From Paenibacillus alvei DSM 29 (GTDB lineage: Bacteria; Bacillota; Bacilli; Paenibacillales; Paenibacillaceae), in assembly GCF_000293805.1 (NCBI RefSeq), contig NZ_AMBZ01000001.1, positions 310,001 to 374,000 of the forward strand: a DNA stretch of 64,000 nucleotides, read 5' to 3'. Numbering within the stretch: position 1 is the first letter of the stretch; every line of letters begins with the position of its first letter. The position numbers and the translations under genes were made by a program. Shown here piece by piece: positions 1 through 9,098 of this stretch. A model generated the notes under the pieces. The model searched no databases, was not told where the DNA came from, and saw only the letters and a program-made list of their open reading frames with translations.

Positions 1-345
1 CGCTACGATCCCATGGATGATTGGCGGCAATTCCAGCAGATTTCCGACCATCAGGGCCCCGAGAGCGCCCATCACGATCTGCCCTTCAACGCCGATATTG
101 AACATTCCGCCACGGAAGGCAATCGCAACCGCGAGACCTGATAGAATCAATGGTACAATGGAACGCAGGGTCTCACCGATATCATAGACACTTCCGAAAA
201 TTTTATCGATCAACGAAGAGTAAGCAAGCAATGGATCATATCCGCCAACCAACATGACAATCGCGCCGATGACAATCCCGATGACAATCGAGATGACCGG
301 AATCCAAATCGATTCTTGACGCAGAAGCTTTTTCACCGTGTTCAA
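1..345 (-). CDS. Nucleoside ABC transporter permease (YufP-like), 3' end outside window
   Basis: The first 115 codons of an integral-membrane permease are present. Seen: a hydrophobic first helix, then the segment FRGGMFNIGVEGQ, typical of BPD_transp_2 permeases that work with BmpA-type nucleoside binding lipoproteins. The start is TTG at 345; its TTGA overlaps the TGA of the upstream ATPase gene, with AAGGAGG 8 nt before it, so the two are translationally coupled. Together with the ATPase and lipoprotein it would import purine or pyrimidine nucleosides. The exact substrate is inferred from the family and from the neighbouring deoD and purine permease. Confidence 0.88.
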   Translation of the reverse strand, partial: MNTVKKLLRQESIWIPVISIVIGIVIGAIVMLVGGYDPLLAYSSLIDKIFGSVYDIGETLRSIVPLILSGLAVAIAFRGGMFNIGVEGQIVMGALGALMVGNLLELPPIIHGIVA

Positions 346-1874
346 TTCGAGTCGCCTCCTTGTCGTCTGCCTGCCATCATCAATCCAAGCTCTTGATCAT
401 TCGTCTCTTCCGGATAAGCTTCACCTACGATTTGACCATTGAAGAGCACGATAATCCGATCAGCCACATTCATGATTTCTTCCAATTCGAAGGATACGAG
501 AAGTATGCCTTTGCCATTGTCTCGTTCTGCAATGAGCTCCTTATGCACAAACTCAATCGCCCCGACATCCAACCCGCGTGTCGGTTGTGCAGCAATCAGC
601 AGCTTAGGATGCCGATCGATTTCGCGCGCAATAATCAATTTCTGTTGATTTCCTCCGGACATCGCGCGTACCGGCACATCATATCCGGGAATGCGAATAT
701 CGAATGATTTCACGTATTTCTCGGCGAGCGTTAAAGCTGCCTTATGATCCATTAGACCGCCTTTCTTCAATTCAGGCTTATAGTAGGTCTGCAAGATTGC
801 ATTTTCCGGCACCGTAAAGTCCAACACCAGACCATGCTTATGGCGATCCTGCGGAATATGCGACATTCCAGCTTGGCCAACCTCGCGCGGTGTCTTGTTC
901 AAGACATCGACACCATCCAAATGAATCTCGCCCGACTCAACACGCCGCATTCCTGTTAACGCTTCGATTAACTCGGTTTGGCCATTCCCGTCAACTCCCG
1001 CGATGCCGACAATTTCACCCGCGCGAACCTGGAAGGAGAGACTGTCCACCGCAAGCTGCCCATTATCCCCTCGAACCTTTAGGTTATTTACGTTCAGAAC
1101 TGGCTGCATCGGATTGGCTTCCGCCTTCTCCGTCTTGAACCGCACTTCACGGCCCACCATCTTCTCAGCCAGTTCCTGAGGACTGGAATCCTTGACAACG
1201 ACAGAGTCGATCACGCGGCCCCGGCGAATAATGGTGCAAGTATCCGCAACCTCCATGATCTCCTTCAGCTTGTGCGTAATAATAATAATGGACTTTCCTT
1301 CACTCGCAAGGCGTTTCATAATGGCAAGCAAATCCGTAATCTCTTGAGGTGTCAGCACAGCTGTAGGCTCGTCCAGGATAACGATATCCGCGCCACGGTA
1401 CAGCGTTTTCAAGATTTCCACCCGCTGCTGCATTCCTACTGAAATATTCTCAATCTTTGCAGAAGGATCCACATTGAGGCCATACTGCTCCGATAATTGC
1501 CGTATTTTAGCTGAAGCACTTTTCAAATCGGTTCTCAGACCGGATTTCGGTTCCATGCCGAGAATAATATTTTCGGTTACGGTAAAAGGCTGTACGAGCT
1601 TAAAATGTTGATGCACCATCCCGATCCCCAGCTCAATCGCCCGGTTCGGGGTATCCATGATCACTTCTTGTCCATTGACCCAGATAGAACCTTCTGTTGG
1701 TTGATACAATCCGAATACGATATTCATTAATGTCGATTTTCCGGCACCATTCTCACCAAGTAATGCATGAATTTCGCCCTTTTTCAAAGCAAAGCTAATC
1801 TCTTCATTCGCGACGACTTCACCAAAACGCTTTGTGATTCCCTTTAGCTCCAATACCGTTTCAGTATCCACCAT
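342..1874 (-). CDS. Nucleoside ABC transporter ATPase with two ABC domains
   Basis: A 510-residue cytoplasmic ATPase with duplicated ABC modules, the usual size for BmpA-linked (YufO-like) and sugar-type importers. The first module has Walker A GENGAGKST near residue 40, the variant signature ISVGMQQR and Walker B VILDEPT. The second has a degenerate Walker A (GVDGNGQTE), signature MSGGNQQK and the degenerate Walker B-like AAQPTRG, so one site is probably non-hydrolytic, as is common in this family. ATG at 1874 is preceded by GGAGGAAGGAGA. It lies between the lipoprotein gene and the overlapping permease gene and energises nucleoside uptake. Confidence 0.93.
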   Translation of the reverse strand: MVDTETVLELKGITKRFGEVVANEEISFALKKGEIHALLGENGAGKSTLMNIVFGLYQPTEGSIWVNGQEVIMDTPNRAIELGIGMVHQHFKLVQPFTVTENIILGMEPKSGLRTDLKSASAKIRQLSEQYGLNVDPSAKIENISVGMQQRVEILKTLYRGADIVILDEPTAVLTPQEITDLLAIMKRLASEGKSIIIITHKLKEIMEVADTCTIIRRGRVIDSVVVKDSSPQELAEKMVGREVRFKTEKAEANPMQPVLNVNNLKVRGDNGQLAVDSLSFQVRAGEIVGIAGVDGNGQTELIEALTGMRRVESGEIHLDGVDVLNKTPREVGQAGMSHIPQDRHKHGLVLDFTVPENAILQTYYKPELKKGGLMDHKAALTLAEKYVKSFDIRIPGYDVPVRAMSGGNQQKLIIAREIDRHPKLLIAAQPTRGLDVGAIEFVHKELIAERDNGKGILLVSFELEEIMNVADRIIVLFNGQIVGEAYPEETNDQELGLMMAGRRQGGDSN

Positions 1875-1902
1875 GAAACGTCTCTCCTTCCTCCTCCAGA
1901 AA

Positions 1903-1937
1903 CAACCCCCCGCTGATTAAGCGAGGGGAGCTTTTTG
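1903..1937 (-). terminator. Terminator or attenuator between the lipoprotein and ATPase genes
   Basis: On the minus strand a C-rich arm (CCCCTCGC) pairs with GCGGGGGG around a short AT loop, followed by TTGTTTCT. It sits just after the bmpA stop and before the ATPase ribosome binding site. Partial termination here would give more lipoprotein than ATPase and permease, a common arrangement for binding-protein transporters (inference). Confidence 0.6.
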
Positions 1938-1968
1938 GTTCCAATCGGTTCTAATTGGTTCTAGTTCT

Positions 1969-3001
1969 CTACTTTTCTGGTACGACGATTTCACCGTCAA
2001 CAATTTTTTTGCGGTACTCTTCTACTTTCGCCAATACATCTGCAGGGACATTTTTTGGAGGATGTTGACGCAATGTCTACACCGTTTTCTTTTAGACCCA
2101 TGTTCGTTACTTTACCGCCAGGGAAATTGCCTTCTGCCAATTGCTTCGTAATTTCATAGACAGCGATATCAACTTTTTTGATCATGGACGTCAATGTTAC
2201 TTCATCGCCGAACGTTAAGGATTGATCTTTATCAACCCCGATAACCCATACTTTTTGCCCTTTGGAAACGCGCTCTTTGGCCTCGTTGAATACACCGTTG
2301 CCTGTCAATCCAGAAGCATGGAAAATGATATCTGCCCCGTCATTGTACATGGTCGCAGCTGCGGATTTACCCATATCAACGCGCGTAAATTGCCCTGTAT
2401 AGTTCACAATCAATTGTGCTTTTGGATTTACAGCCTTGATCCCTTCACGGAAACCGGCTGCAAAGCGTTGAATTGGAGGAATTTCCATCCCGCCGACAAA
2501 ACCGATTTTATTCGATTTGGTCATCAATCCAGCGATTACCCCAACTAAGTAGGCCCCTTCTTGCTCTTTGAAGGATACAGCCGCAACGTTCGGCACAACA
2601 ATGGAGGAATCAATGATGCCAAGCTTTGCTTCCGGGTTTTCTTTGGCAATTTGTGTGATGGCACTATCCAATGTATAAGCTGTCGCCCATGTGAGGTCAT
2701 AACCGCCTTTTACGAATTGGTTCAAGCTAGGAATGACATCAGAGTCTTGTTTTGGTTCCGCGTATTTTACATCATAGCCAAAATCAGCTTTCAGCTTTTG
2801 TAGACCTTCCCAAGCATTCTGGTTAAAGGATTTGTCATTTACGCTGCCCAAGTCGGTAACCATACCGATTTTCAATTTTTTGTCGCCAGATTCTCCTGCT
2901 GCTCCAGCCCCGTTTTTGGATTCATTTTTCCCGCCGCATGCGGTTAACACCATGGAAACCATCAATACGAATACAAGCAAAAGATTCATCTTTTTCTTCA
3001 T
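1969..3001 (-). CDS. BmpA/Med-family nucleoside-binding lipoprotein, frameshifted near C-terminus
   Basis: An extracellular substrate-binding lipoprotein of a nucleoside ABC importer. Seen: signal peptide with lipobox LTAC (Cys22), then a BMP-type domain (KIGMVTDLGSVNDKSFNQ, VGVIAGLMTKSNKIGFVGG). As written, the frame runs off at a six-T run (minus-strand A6) at 2051-2056 and stops at 1997 after about 20 unrelated residues. Removing one A restores a family-like tail reading VPADVLAKVEEYRKKIVDGE and a stop at 1969-1971. The gene is therefore frameshifted, or the homopolymer is a sequencing error; the second is likelier because the rest is intact. RBS CGGAGGGTC precedes ATG 3001. Confidence 0.85.
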
Positions 3002-3079
3002 CTGTAAGACCCTCCGATATATTTTGTAAACTAATTTTCTTCCTTAGATTCACGTCTTAAGACGGTAAATCACATATAT

Positions 3080-3186
3080 GACTTGTACTGCAGCCTCGGA
3101 CGGAAAGCGGATGGTGAATCCGCTTACATTAAATCCCCCGAACCAACACTAGCGGTGTTCGAAAGCTGGGGACATCTCGATTATAG
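3080..3186 (-). promoter_or_regulatory. Possible promoter and folded leader of the bmpA operon
   Basis: The 350-base gap between bmpA and deoD holds a minus-strand TATAAT at 3180-3185. It is followed by about 100 bases with two hairpins: GAACAC/GTGTTGGTTC around 3139-3161, and AGCGGAT/ATCCGCT around 3104-3122. The resulting 5' leader would be about 170 nt. It does not match any riboswitch consensus I can recall, including the purine one. Assignment is tentative. Confidence 0.3.
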
Positions 3187-3302
3187 TTGGAGCTTAGAAG
3201 AACTTCAGTTAAGCGCTGCACTGTTTTTTTGTAATCTACTTCACAGAAAAGCGATAGCTTGCATTACTGAATTTATGCGTATACGTATGATAGGGTAATA
3301 GA

Positions 3303-3316
3303 GTAAAACGTTTTCA
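3303..3316. promoter_or_regulatory. Candidate CcpA cre-like site before deoD
   Basis: GTAAAACGTTTTCA is a near-palindrome around central CG and resembles the cre consensus TGWAANCGNTNWCA with changes at the outer bases. It sits about 45 bp before the deoD start, where catabolite control of nucleoside use would be plausible. Identified by pattern only. Confidence 0.3.
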
Positions 3317-3357
3317 TAAGTCAAGCGCTTGAAAATTAACCAAGGGGGTACGTTCCA

Positions 3358-4074
3358 TTGAGTGTACATTTAGAAGCTAAAAAAGGTGAAATCGCACCAG
3401 TATCCTTAATGCCTGGAGATCCGCTGCGTGCGAAATATATTGCTGAGACATTCTTGGAAAATGCGAAATGCCACAACCAAGTTCGCGGGATGCTTGGATT
3501 CACAGGAACATACAAAGGCAAGCCTGTTTCTGTACAGGGTTCCGGGATGGGTGTTCCTTCTTTCGCGATTTACGCGACAGAATTGATTCAGGATTATGAT
3601 GTTAAAACGATAATTCGAATCGGAACATGCGGCGCCATTCAGCATGAGGTGAAGCTTCGTGATGTTCTTATCGCGCAAGCAGTATGTACGGATTCTTCCA
3701 TTAATACGAACCGTTTCCCTGGTTATTCATTCGCGCCGATCGGAAACTTCGATTTGATCAAAACAGCTTATGATATCGGCATGGAAAAGAATTTGAACCT
3801 GCGTGTAGGAAACATTTTGTGCTCGGACATCTTCTATACAGAAGACAATAGCAAGGAAACGATGATGAGGCTCGGCGCATACGGCGTGCTGGCTGTAGAA
3901 ATGGAGACTGCCGCCTTGTATACGCTGGCTGCGAAGCATCAAATCAACGGACTAGCCATGTTCACGGTAAGTGATCATATCCTGACAGGTGAAGCTACAA
4001 CAGCGGAAGAACGCCAATTGACGTTCAACGATATGATTGAAGTGGCATTGGAGACAGCAATCCGTCAGGGATAA
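3358..4074 (+). CDS. deoD: Purine nucleoside phosphorylase, DeoD type
   Basis: A 238-residue cytosolic enzyme that phosphorolyses purine (deoxy)nucleosides to base and (deoxy)ribose-1-phosphate. Seen: [19 protein letters not shown] at the N-terminus, [18 protein letters not shown] and [11 protein letters not shown], all in the order expected for the hexameric bacterial PNP family and at full length. The start is TTG, chosen because AAGGGGGT lies 8 nt upstream and the protein then begins as family members do. It is divergent from the nucleoside transporter operon and followed by a purine permease gene, so imported nucleosides feed directly into this step. Confidence 0.95.
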   Translation: MSVHLEAKKGEIAPVSLMPGDPLRAKYIAETFLENAKCHNQVRGMLGFTGTYKGKPVSVQGSGMGVPSFAIYATELIQDYDVKTIIRIGTCGAIQHEVKLRDVLIAQAVCTDSSINTNRFPGYSFAPIGNFDLIKTAYDIGMEKNLNLRVGNILCSDIFYTEDNSKETMMRLGAYGVLAVEMETAALYTLAAKHQINGLAMFTVSDHILTGEATTAEERQLTFNDMIEVALETAIRQG

Positions 4075-4100
4075 GTATTGTTCATAGTAACAGTAACAAG

Positions 4101-4149
4101 CCCGAATATAGGCGCTCGGCAGAAATATACGCCATGCGTCATATTCGGG
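4101..4149. terminator. Hairpin between convergent deoD and purine permease genes
   Basis: CCCGAATAT (4101-4109) pairs perfectly with ATATTCGGG (4141-4149). It is placed between two convergent stops, so it could end both transcripts; the T-tracts are weak on each side. Confidence 0.5.
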
Positions 4150-4240
4150 TTTCGACAATAAACCCCACAACGATTCACCCTCTCCAATCGTCCTTTCTAC
4201 TCAGTTTACCATATTTAGACAAAATATTACACAATTTCTT

Positions 4241-5539
4241 TTACTGTCCCAATAGAAAATAGATCAAGAACAATACCGCGATCCCATACATTGCGGCCGT
4301 AATTTCAGAACGTCGTCCTGTGACGATTTTGACAATCGGGTAAGCAATGAAGCCGAATGCAATTCCATTCACGATGCTGAAAGATAACGGCATCATAAGC
4401 ATCATCAGAAATGCTGGAAAAGCCTCCGTCAAGTCATCCCACTGAATATCTTTAACACCTTGTATCATGAAACAGCCCACGATGATCAGCACAGGCGCAA
4501 TCGCAGCATTCGGGATCATTTTCAAAATCGGAACAACGAATAATGCCGGAATAAACAATAGTCCTGCAATAAATGGCGTTAAGCCGGATCTTCCCCCTGC
4601 CGCGATGCCTGTTGCGGACTCAGCAACCGTTGTCGTCGGACTGCACCCCAGCATAGATGCCGCTACAATGGATAGCGCGTTAGCTTGAAACGAACGCCGG
4701 AACTTCGAATTGTCCGGCAGCATGCCTAACTGTGCCCCCATATTGGAAAAGAGAATGACCATCAATAAGGAAAACACCGCGATCCAGAAATGAAAGCTGC
4801 TAAATTGGCTAAAATCAAAAGCAAACAGCAGGCTGTCATACCCTGCCATGGAGAACGTAAAGTTGTCCATATTTGAGAAATCGACGATTCCAAGACATCC
4901 CCCAATGAGCGTTCCTGCAATGATTCCAATCAGGAAGTTCCCCTTCACCCTGCGCAAGAACAGCGGCACGACAATGGCAAGTGTCAAAATGGTCGTTAAC
5001 GCATGCGGATCACGCAAGCTCGCTAATTGGACGAATGTACTCTCGCTCGGTACGATCACACCGCCATTTTTCAACCCTAAAAATCCAATAAACAACCCGA
5101 TTCCTGCCGTCAGGGCTCGTATCATCGATACAGGTATCGTCTGCGACAAATAGGTAACGCCCTTCGTCAACGAAATGCAGAAGAACATAACTCCTGCGAT
5201 ACATGCGGCTGCCAATGCCTGCTGCCACGTAAGACCGAAGGAAGCCACCAACGTAAATACAAAAAACGCGTTATCCCCCATGCCGGGCGCCAGAATGAGC
5301 GGTGATTTCGCCCAGAATGCCATCAGCATGCATCCGACTATCGAAGAGAGTACGGTTGCAATCGTTGCGGCTTCATACGGCATGCCCGCAATGCTGAGAA
5401 TAGCTCCGTTGACAGCAATAATATAGGCGATCGTAATAAATGAGGTCAGACCTGCCAGCATTTCCGTACGTATTGTAGTCTCGTTGTCTCGAATCTGAAA
5501 CAAATCCTTTACTCGTTCATTCAATCCCTTTGCCTCCAT
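4241..5539 (-). CDS. NCS2-family purine (hypoxanthine/guanine) permease, AzgA/PbuG-like
   Basis: A polytopic membrane protein of about 430 residues. Seen: TSFITIAYIIAVNGAILS near the N-terminus, FWAKSPLILAPGMGDNAFF and the segment SPTTTVAESATGIAAGGRSGLTP, all characteristic of the AzgA-type NCS2 purine/H+ symporters. About a dozen hydrophobic segments. Two starts are possible: ATG 5539 (RBS GAGGAA) or TTG 5524 directly after GGAGGCAAAGGGA; both keep the conserved region, and the longer form is listed. It brings in the same bases that deoD releases. No guanine riboswitch was seen upstream. Confidence 0.9.
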   Translation of the reverse strand: MEAKGLNERVKDLFQIRDNETTIRTEMLAGLTSFITIAYIIAVNGAILSIAGMPYEAATIATVLSSIVGCMLMAFWAKSPLILAPGMGDNAFFVFTLVASFGLTWQQALAAACIAGVMFFCISLTKGVTYLSQTIPVSMIRALTAGIGLFIGFLGLKNGGVIVPSESTFVQLASLRDPHALTTILTLAIVVPLFLRRVKGNFLIGIIAGTLIGGCLGIVDFSNMDNFTFSMAGYDSLLFAFDFSQFSSFHFWIAVFSLLMVILFSNMGAQLGMLPDNSKFRRSFQANALSIVAASMLGCSPTTTVAESATGIAAGGRSGLTPFIAGLLFIPALFVVPILKMIPNAAIAPVLIIVGCFMIQGVKDIQWDDLTEAFPAFLMMLMMPLSFSIVNGIAFGFIAYPIVKIVTGRRSEITAAMYGIAVLFLIYFLLGQ

Positions 5540-5577
5540 CCAATTATTCCTCATTATTACTCGCAGCAAAACCATGG

Positions 5578-5583
5578 TACAAT
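5578..5583 (+). promoter_or_regulatory. Putative -10 of the crp/fnr gene
   Basis: TACAAT lies about 33 bp before the ATG at 5617, with a poor -35 about 17 bp upstream. RBS AAAGGATATGGAAG precedes the ATG. Confidence 0.35.
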
Positions 5584-5616
5584 AGTGCTGATCTCACTAT
5601 GAAAGGATATGGAAGT

Positions 5617-6323
5617 ATGATAGATATTACTCAAATCCCACTTTTCTCTGAGATTCCAGCAGGTGATTTAGCTAGCCGCGTCGCGCCGATGCTTAAAGAA
5701 CGTCATTATAAAAAAATCATGTATTTATGTTCGAAAATGACCAAAGCGATGAGATTTTCATTCTTCGGACAGGAAAAGTCAAAATATATCGTATTCAAGA
5801 TGGGAAAGAAGTTGTGCTCAGCATTCAACTCCCAGGTGAAATTTTCGGCGAAGCTGAGGCCATTTCTGGCGACAACCATCGGATTTGTACCATTGAGGCA
5901 CTGGAATCGCTTATCGCATGGCAGATCAGTAAGCAAGATTTTTTGCAAATCATTGAAGAGTACCCATCTGTTCTCCACAAAGCATACGGTATAATGTTCC
6001 AAAGAGTTCGTGTTTTAAACCGCATGATTCGTTATATGACGTTCTGTGATGTGCGAGCGAAGGTCGCAAATCAAATTATGGATCTCTATTATAATTTTGG
6101 TCAAGAACATGGAACCGCTTACAAAGTTGATATGAAAATCAATCATGCCCTGCTCGGCAATATGGTTGGCATTACACGCGAATCCATTTCCAAAACCCTT
6201 AGTGACTTTCAGAGTGAAGGGCTGATTGATATTCGTCAGAAATATATCTATATCCTAAATTTAAAGAAACTGGAACAGATGTGCGAAAGAACGGAAGAGG
6301 TTCCTGCACTTCGGAAATGGTAG
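5617..6323 (+). pseudogene. Crp/Fnr-family regulator, single-base frameshift
   Basis: A transcription regulator of about 235 residues once one base is restored. The first ~32 codons (MIDITQIPLFSEIPAGDLAS) and the rest (from MFENDQSDEIFILRTGKVK) are in different frames. The break is the seven-A run at 5710-5716; eight As would join them as KKNHVFMFEND. Seen: cyclic-nucleotide-binding-like barrel with PGEIFGE, then a winged helix with GNMVGITRESISKTLSDFQ. No N-terminal cysteine cluster, so it is not an Fe-S FNR. Either a real loss or a homopolymer sequencing error; the otherwise intact domains favour the latter. Its ligand and targets are unknown. Confidence 0.8.
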
Positions 6324-6437
6324 ATTCCTCGTCAGCTAACAGCCTAACTATATCAAAAGAACGAAGCCGTATCAGTTACGCCAGTAACGTTTATTTTGTG
6401 AACTGGATCATACTATTGATATCGTAGTCCATTCATG

Positions 6438-6472
6438 AAAAGACGCCTAGATCCTTGGATCTAAGCGTCTTT
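6438..6472. terminator. Bidirectional terminator
   Basis: AAAGACGCCTAGATCC pairs with GGATCTAAGCGTCTTT around a short loop, with T/A tracts on both sides. It serves the crp/fnr gene and the convergent cupin gene. Confidence 0.8.
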
Positions 6473-6523
6473 CTAGCACAATTTGGCCTTCATCATGTAA
6501 TTGGATCAACCTGTCAGACGATT

Positions 6524-7078
6524 TCATTGATGGCTGCCTTCAGCGGCCATGGCAATTTCTTTGGTTTGATGAACGGTGCCAAATGGATGCTTGGGAGGGC
6601 CATAGATCGTATACAGCTTAAGCGGTTTATATCCTGTGTTGATTACATTGTGCCATGTACCCGCCGGGATCATAATCGCATAATTATCATCGACCCGCTG
6701 CTCGATATCTAATTTATCCTTACTCTCTCCCATCCTTACAAGCCCATGCCCTTCTTCAATGCGTATGAACTGATCGGTTGTTGGATGCACCTCCAAGCCA
6801 ATATCACTTCCAACCGGAATGCTCATCAGCGTCACTTGCAAATGATCTCCAGTCCATAAGGCCGTACGGTACATTTGGTTTTGCTCGGCTGCCTGCTCAA
6901 TATTGACAACAAACGGCTGGCCCCCATAATCCTTCAATGCAATATGATTTCTCCTTGAAAAAAGCCCCTCGGGATTATACCAGCTGTAATCATATGGATT
7001 CCAACTATAGCACCGATTCACGCCGCTCGGGGGATAATGAACGGGATAATGCCATGGTTGGTAATAGTACGGATACAT
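6524..7078 (-). CDS. Cupin-domain protein with Tyr-rich N-terminus
   Basis: About 185 residues. The N-terminus is rich in Tyr, Pro and Trp (MYPYYYQPWHYPVHYPP), reminiscent of spore-coat proteins. A single cupin barrel follows, with EVHPTTDQFIRIEEGHG and PAGTWHNVINTG giving most of the usual metal-binding pattern. The start was moved to ATG 7078 because GAGGAG then lies 7 nt upstream; ATG 7084 would overlap the RBS. Such proteins are often annotated as mannose-6-phosphate isomerase-like cupins; the enzymatic role is unproven. A spore location is only suggested by composition. Confidence 0.75.
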   Translation of the reverse strand: MYPYYYQPWHYPVHYPPSGVNRCYSWNPYDYSWYNPEGLFSRRNHIALKDYGGQPFVVNIEQAAEQNQMYRTALWTGDHLQVTLMSIPVGSDIGLEVHPTTDQFIRIEEGHGLVRMGESKDKLDIEQRVDDNYAIMIPAGTWHNVINTGYKPLKLYTIYGPPKHPFGTVHQTKEIAMAAEGSHQ

Positions 7079-7331
7079 ATTCATTCTCCTCGCACAGATA
7101 TTATTCACCACCGTATAGACTATGCAGATGCCTATATAAAGGTTAGCAGATCCTGTTTGAATCATTACTCATTCGAATTCCACCCTCACCAAACCACGTC
7201 TCTGAAGGATAATTACAGACAAAACATTTCAAATGGTGTGACCTTTTTGATTGCTGTGAATTCCGAATTGTTGCTACCATAGTTCAACGTAGCGGTAAAT
7301 AATAGCCAATGAAATGGTAGAGGAGTTACTC

Positions 7332-7484
7332 ATGATGAAAAGAATTGTCACACTGAGCACACGCAAACTGATGGACACTGCAAAACATGGCGGATGCGGC
7401 GCATGCCAGACATCTTGCCAGTCTGCTTGCAAAACTTCCTGCGGCGTTGCCAATCAGCGTTGTGAGAACGCAATGAACAAATAA
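7332..7484 (+). CDS. scfA: SCIFF six-cysteine ribosomal peptide precursor
   Basis: A 50-residue peptide with six cysteines (Cys22, 25, 29, 33, 37, 44) in the segment GCGACQTSCQSACKTSC and after, the hallmark of the SCIFF family (six cysteines in forty-five residues). RBS AGGAG is 6-9 nt before two adjacent ATG codons; the second ATG (7335) is also possible. The radical-SAM maturase gene follows 100 bp downstream on the same strand. Known for the family: the maturase forms thioether crosslinks from cysteines to backbone carbons. The biological role of SCIFF is not established. Confidence 0.92.
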   Translation: MMKRIVTLSTRKLMDTAKHGGCGACQTSCQSACKTSCGVANQRCENAMNK

Positions 7485-7505
7485 CAAATAGGCAATGAAA
7501 CTTAC

Positions 7506-7527
7506 CGCCGTCCTACCAAGGACGGCG
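7506..7527 (+). terminator. Hairpin between SCIFF precursor and maturase
   Basis: CGCCGTCC pairs perfectly with GGACGGCG (plus one T-A pair, loop ACCA), followed by AAGTTGTTTCT. Its place after the peptide gene suggests partial termination, giving excess peptide over enzyme (inference). Confidence 0.65.
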
Positions 7528-7585
7528 AAGTTGTTTCTATGGATACCACCTGCAATTTGTAGACAAAAGGAGCTTGATTCGCAGT

Positions 7586-8965
7586 ATGATTCATCAATAT
7601 CAACTGAACGGATACAACATCGTGATCGACACCTATAGTGGCTCAGTGCATGTTGTTGATGACCTGGCGTATGAGATCATTGCGCTTTATGAACAGGAAA
7701 CACCCGAACGAATCCTGGCATTAATGAAGGAAAAACAATATACAGAAGAAAGCATTCGAGGGACAATCTCAGAGGTCGAGGAACTTATAAAGAATGAGCA
7801 GCTTTTTACAGAGGATGCTTATGAGGAACTGTCTATTCATTTAAAAGCACGAAAAACGTATGTGAAGGCGCTCTGTCTCAATGTCGCGCATACTTGCAAT
7901 CTGTCATGCGAGTATTGCTTCGCCAGCCAAGGGAAATACAATGGCGATCGCGCAATTATGAGCGTGGAGGTTGGACAAAGAGCTATTGATTACTTACTCG
8001 AAAATTCGGGCCATCACCGAAACCTTGACATCGACTTCTTCGGCGGGGAACCGCTTATGGCTTGGAAAGTCGTCAAAGAGATTGTAAAGTACGCCCGAAG
8101 CAAAGAGAAGGAATGGAAGAAAAAATTCCGCTTTACCTTTACAACGAACGGGATGCTGTTAAACGATGAGGTCACCGAGTTTTTAAATCAGGAAATGTAC
8201 AATGTCGTCTTAAGTCTGGATGGACGAAAAGAGGTTCATGATCGGCTGCGCACAACCGTTACGGGCAAAGGCAGCTATGATTCTATCGTGCCGAAGTTCC
8301 AGGAATTCGTCCAAAAGCGCGGAGACCAGGAATACTATGTACGAGGAACGTATACGCGAAACAATGTCGATTTCACCAATGACATCTTCCATATCGCAGA
8401 TCTTGGCTTTGATAAAATCTCGATGGAGCCTGTCATCTGTGATCCAAGGGAACCCTATGCCCTTACCGAGAAGGATCTCCCGGAGATCTACAATCAGTAC
8501 GAAATTCTCGCCAAGGAAATGATTAAGCGCAGCGAACAAGGCAAAGGATTTACATTCTATCATTACATGCTCGATCTCTCAGAAGGCCCTTGCATCCAGA
8601 AAAGAATCACGGGCTGTGGATCAGGCACCGAATATCTTGCTGTCACGCCATGGGGCGAACTGTTCCCTTGCCACCAGTTTGTCGGGGATGAAGCGTATAG
8701 CATGGGCAACATCTGGGAAGGCATCACGCGGCCTGAGCTGCAATGCCAATTCAAAGAGAGCAACTGCTATACGAAGCCGGAATGCCAGGATTGCTGGGCT
8801 AAGCTCTACTGCAGCGGCGGCTGTCCCGCCAATGCCTTGCATGCGACAGGCTCCATCAACGGAACCTACGAGTTTAGTTGTGACGTGTTCCGCAAACGGA
8901 TCGAATGCTCCATGATGGCCAAGGTCGCCGAGTCGATTAGAGAGATGGAAGAAAATTTAGTGTAG
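7586..8965 (+). CDS. scfB: Radical-SAM thioether maturase of SCIFF
   Basis: A 459-residue radical SAM/SPASM enzyme. Seen: N-terminal peptide-binding region (MIHQYQLNGYNIVIDTYSG), CNLSCEYCF cluster motif (Cys104, 108, 111), FFGGEPLM, and a C-terminal SPASM region with CHQF, CQDCWAKLYCSGGCPANA and a final CDVF for auxiliary clusters. It matches the SCIFF maturase architecture and lies directly after its substrate gene. The ATG start at 7586 is preferred because family proteins begin there, although the AGGAG is 12-13 nt away; TTG 7574 is too close to the RBS. Confidence 0.93.
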   Translation: MIHQYQLNGYNIVIDTYSGSVHVVDDLAYEIIALYEQETPERILALMKEKQYTEESIRGTISEVEELIKNEQLFTEDAYEELSIHLKARKTYVKALCLNVAHTCNLSCEYCFASQGKYNGDRAIMSVEVGQRAIDYLLENSGHHRNLDIDFFGGEPLMAWKVVKEIVKYARSKEKEWKKKFRFTFTTNGMLLNDEVTEFLNQEMYNVVLSLDGRKEVHDRLRTTVTGKGSYDSIVPKFQEFVQKRGDQEYYVRGTYTRNNVDFTNDIFHIADLGFDKISMEPVICDPREPYALTEKDLPEIYNQYEILAKEMIKRSEQGKGFTFYHYMLDLSEGPCIQKRITGCGSGTEYLAVTPWGELFPCHQFVGDEAYSMGNIWEGITRPELQCQFKESNCYTKPECQDCWAKLYCSGGCPANALHATGSINGTYEFSCDVFRKRIECSMMAKVAESIREMEENLV

Positions 8966-8972
8966 ATAGATG

Positions 8973-8996
8973 AAAGAGGGGCACCGGCCCCTCTTT
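8973..8996 (+). terminator. Terminator of the SCIFF operon
   Basis: AAAGAGGGGC pairs with GCCCCTCTTT around a 4-base loop, then a T-rich tail. Confidence 0.88.
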
Positions 8997-9098
8997 GCTA
9001 TTTTCGTCCGTACTTGTCTGCCATATGTATCTGAATCATTTTGCGAAACATACGCATGTAGAAAGATTTGTATTGCTTTCATAATACGAAAAAGTGAT

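Noticed and set aside
3083-3298. Small plus-strand ORF before deoD
   Set aside because: No RBS, and it overlaps the structured leader of bmpA.
4241-5575. Longer start MVLLRVIMRNNW for the purine permease
   Set aside because: The extension lacks an RBS and family similarity; GAGGAA or GGAGGCAAAGGGA support ATG 5539 or TTG 5524.
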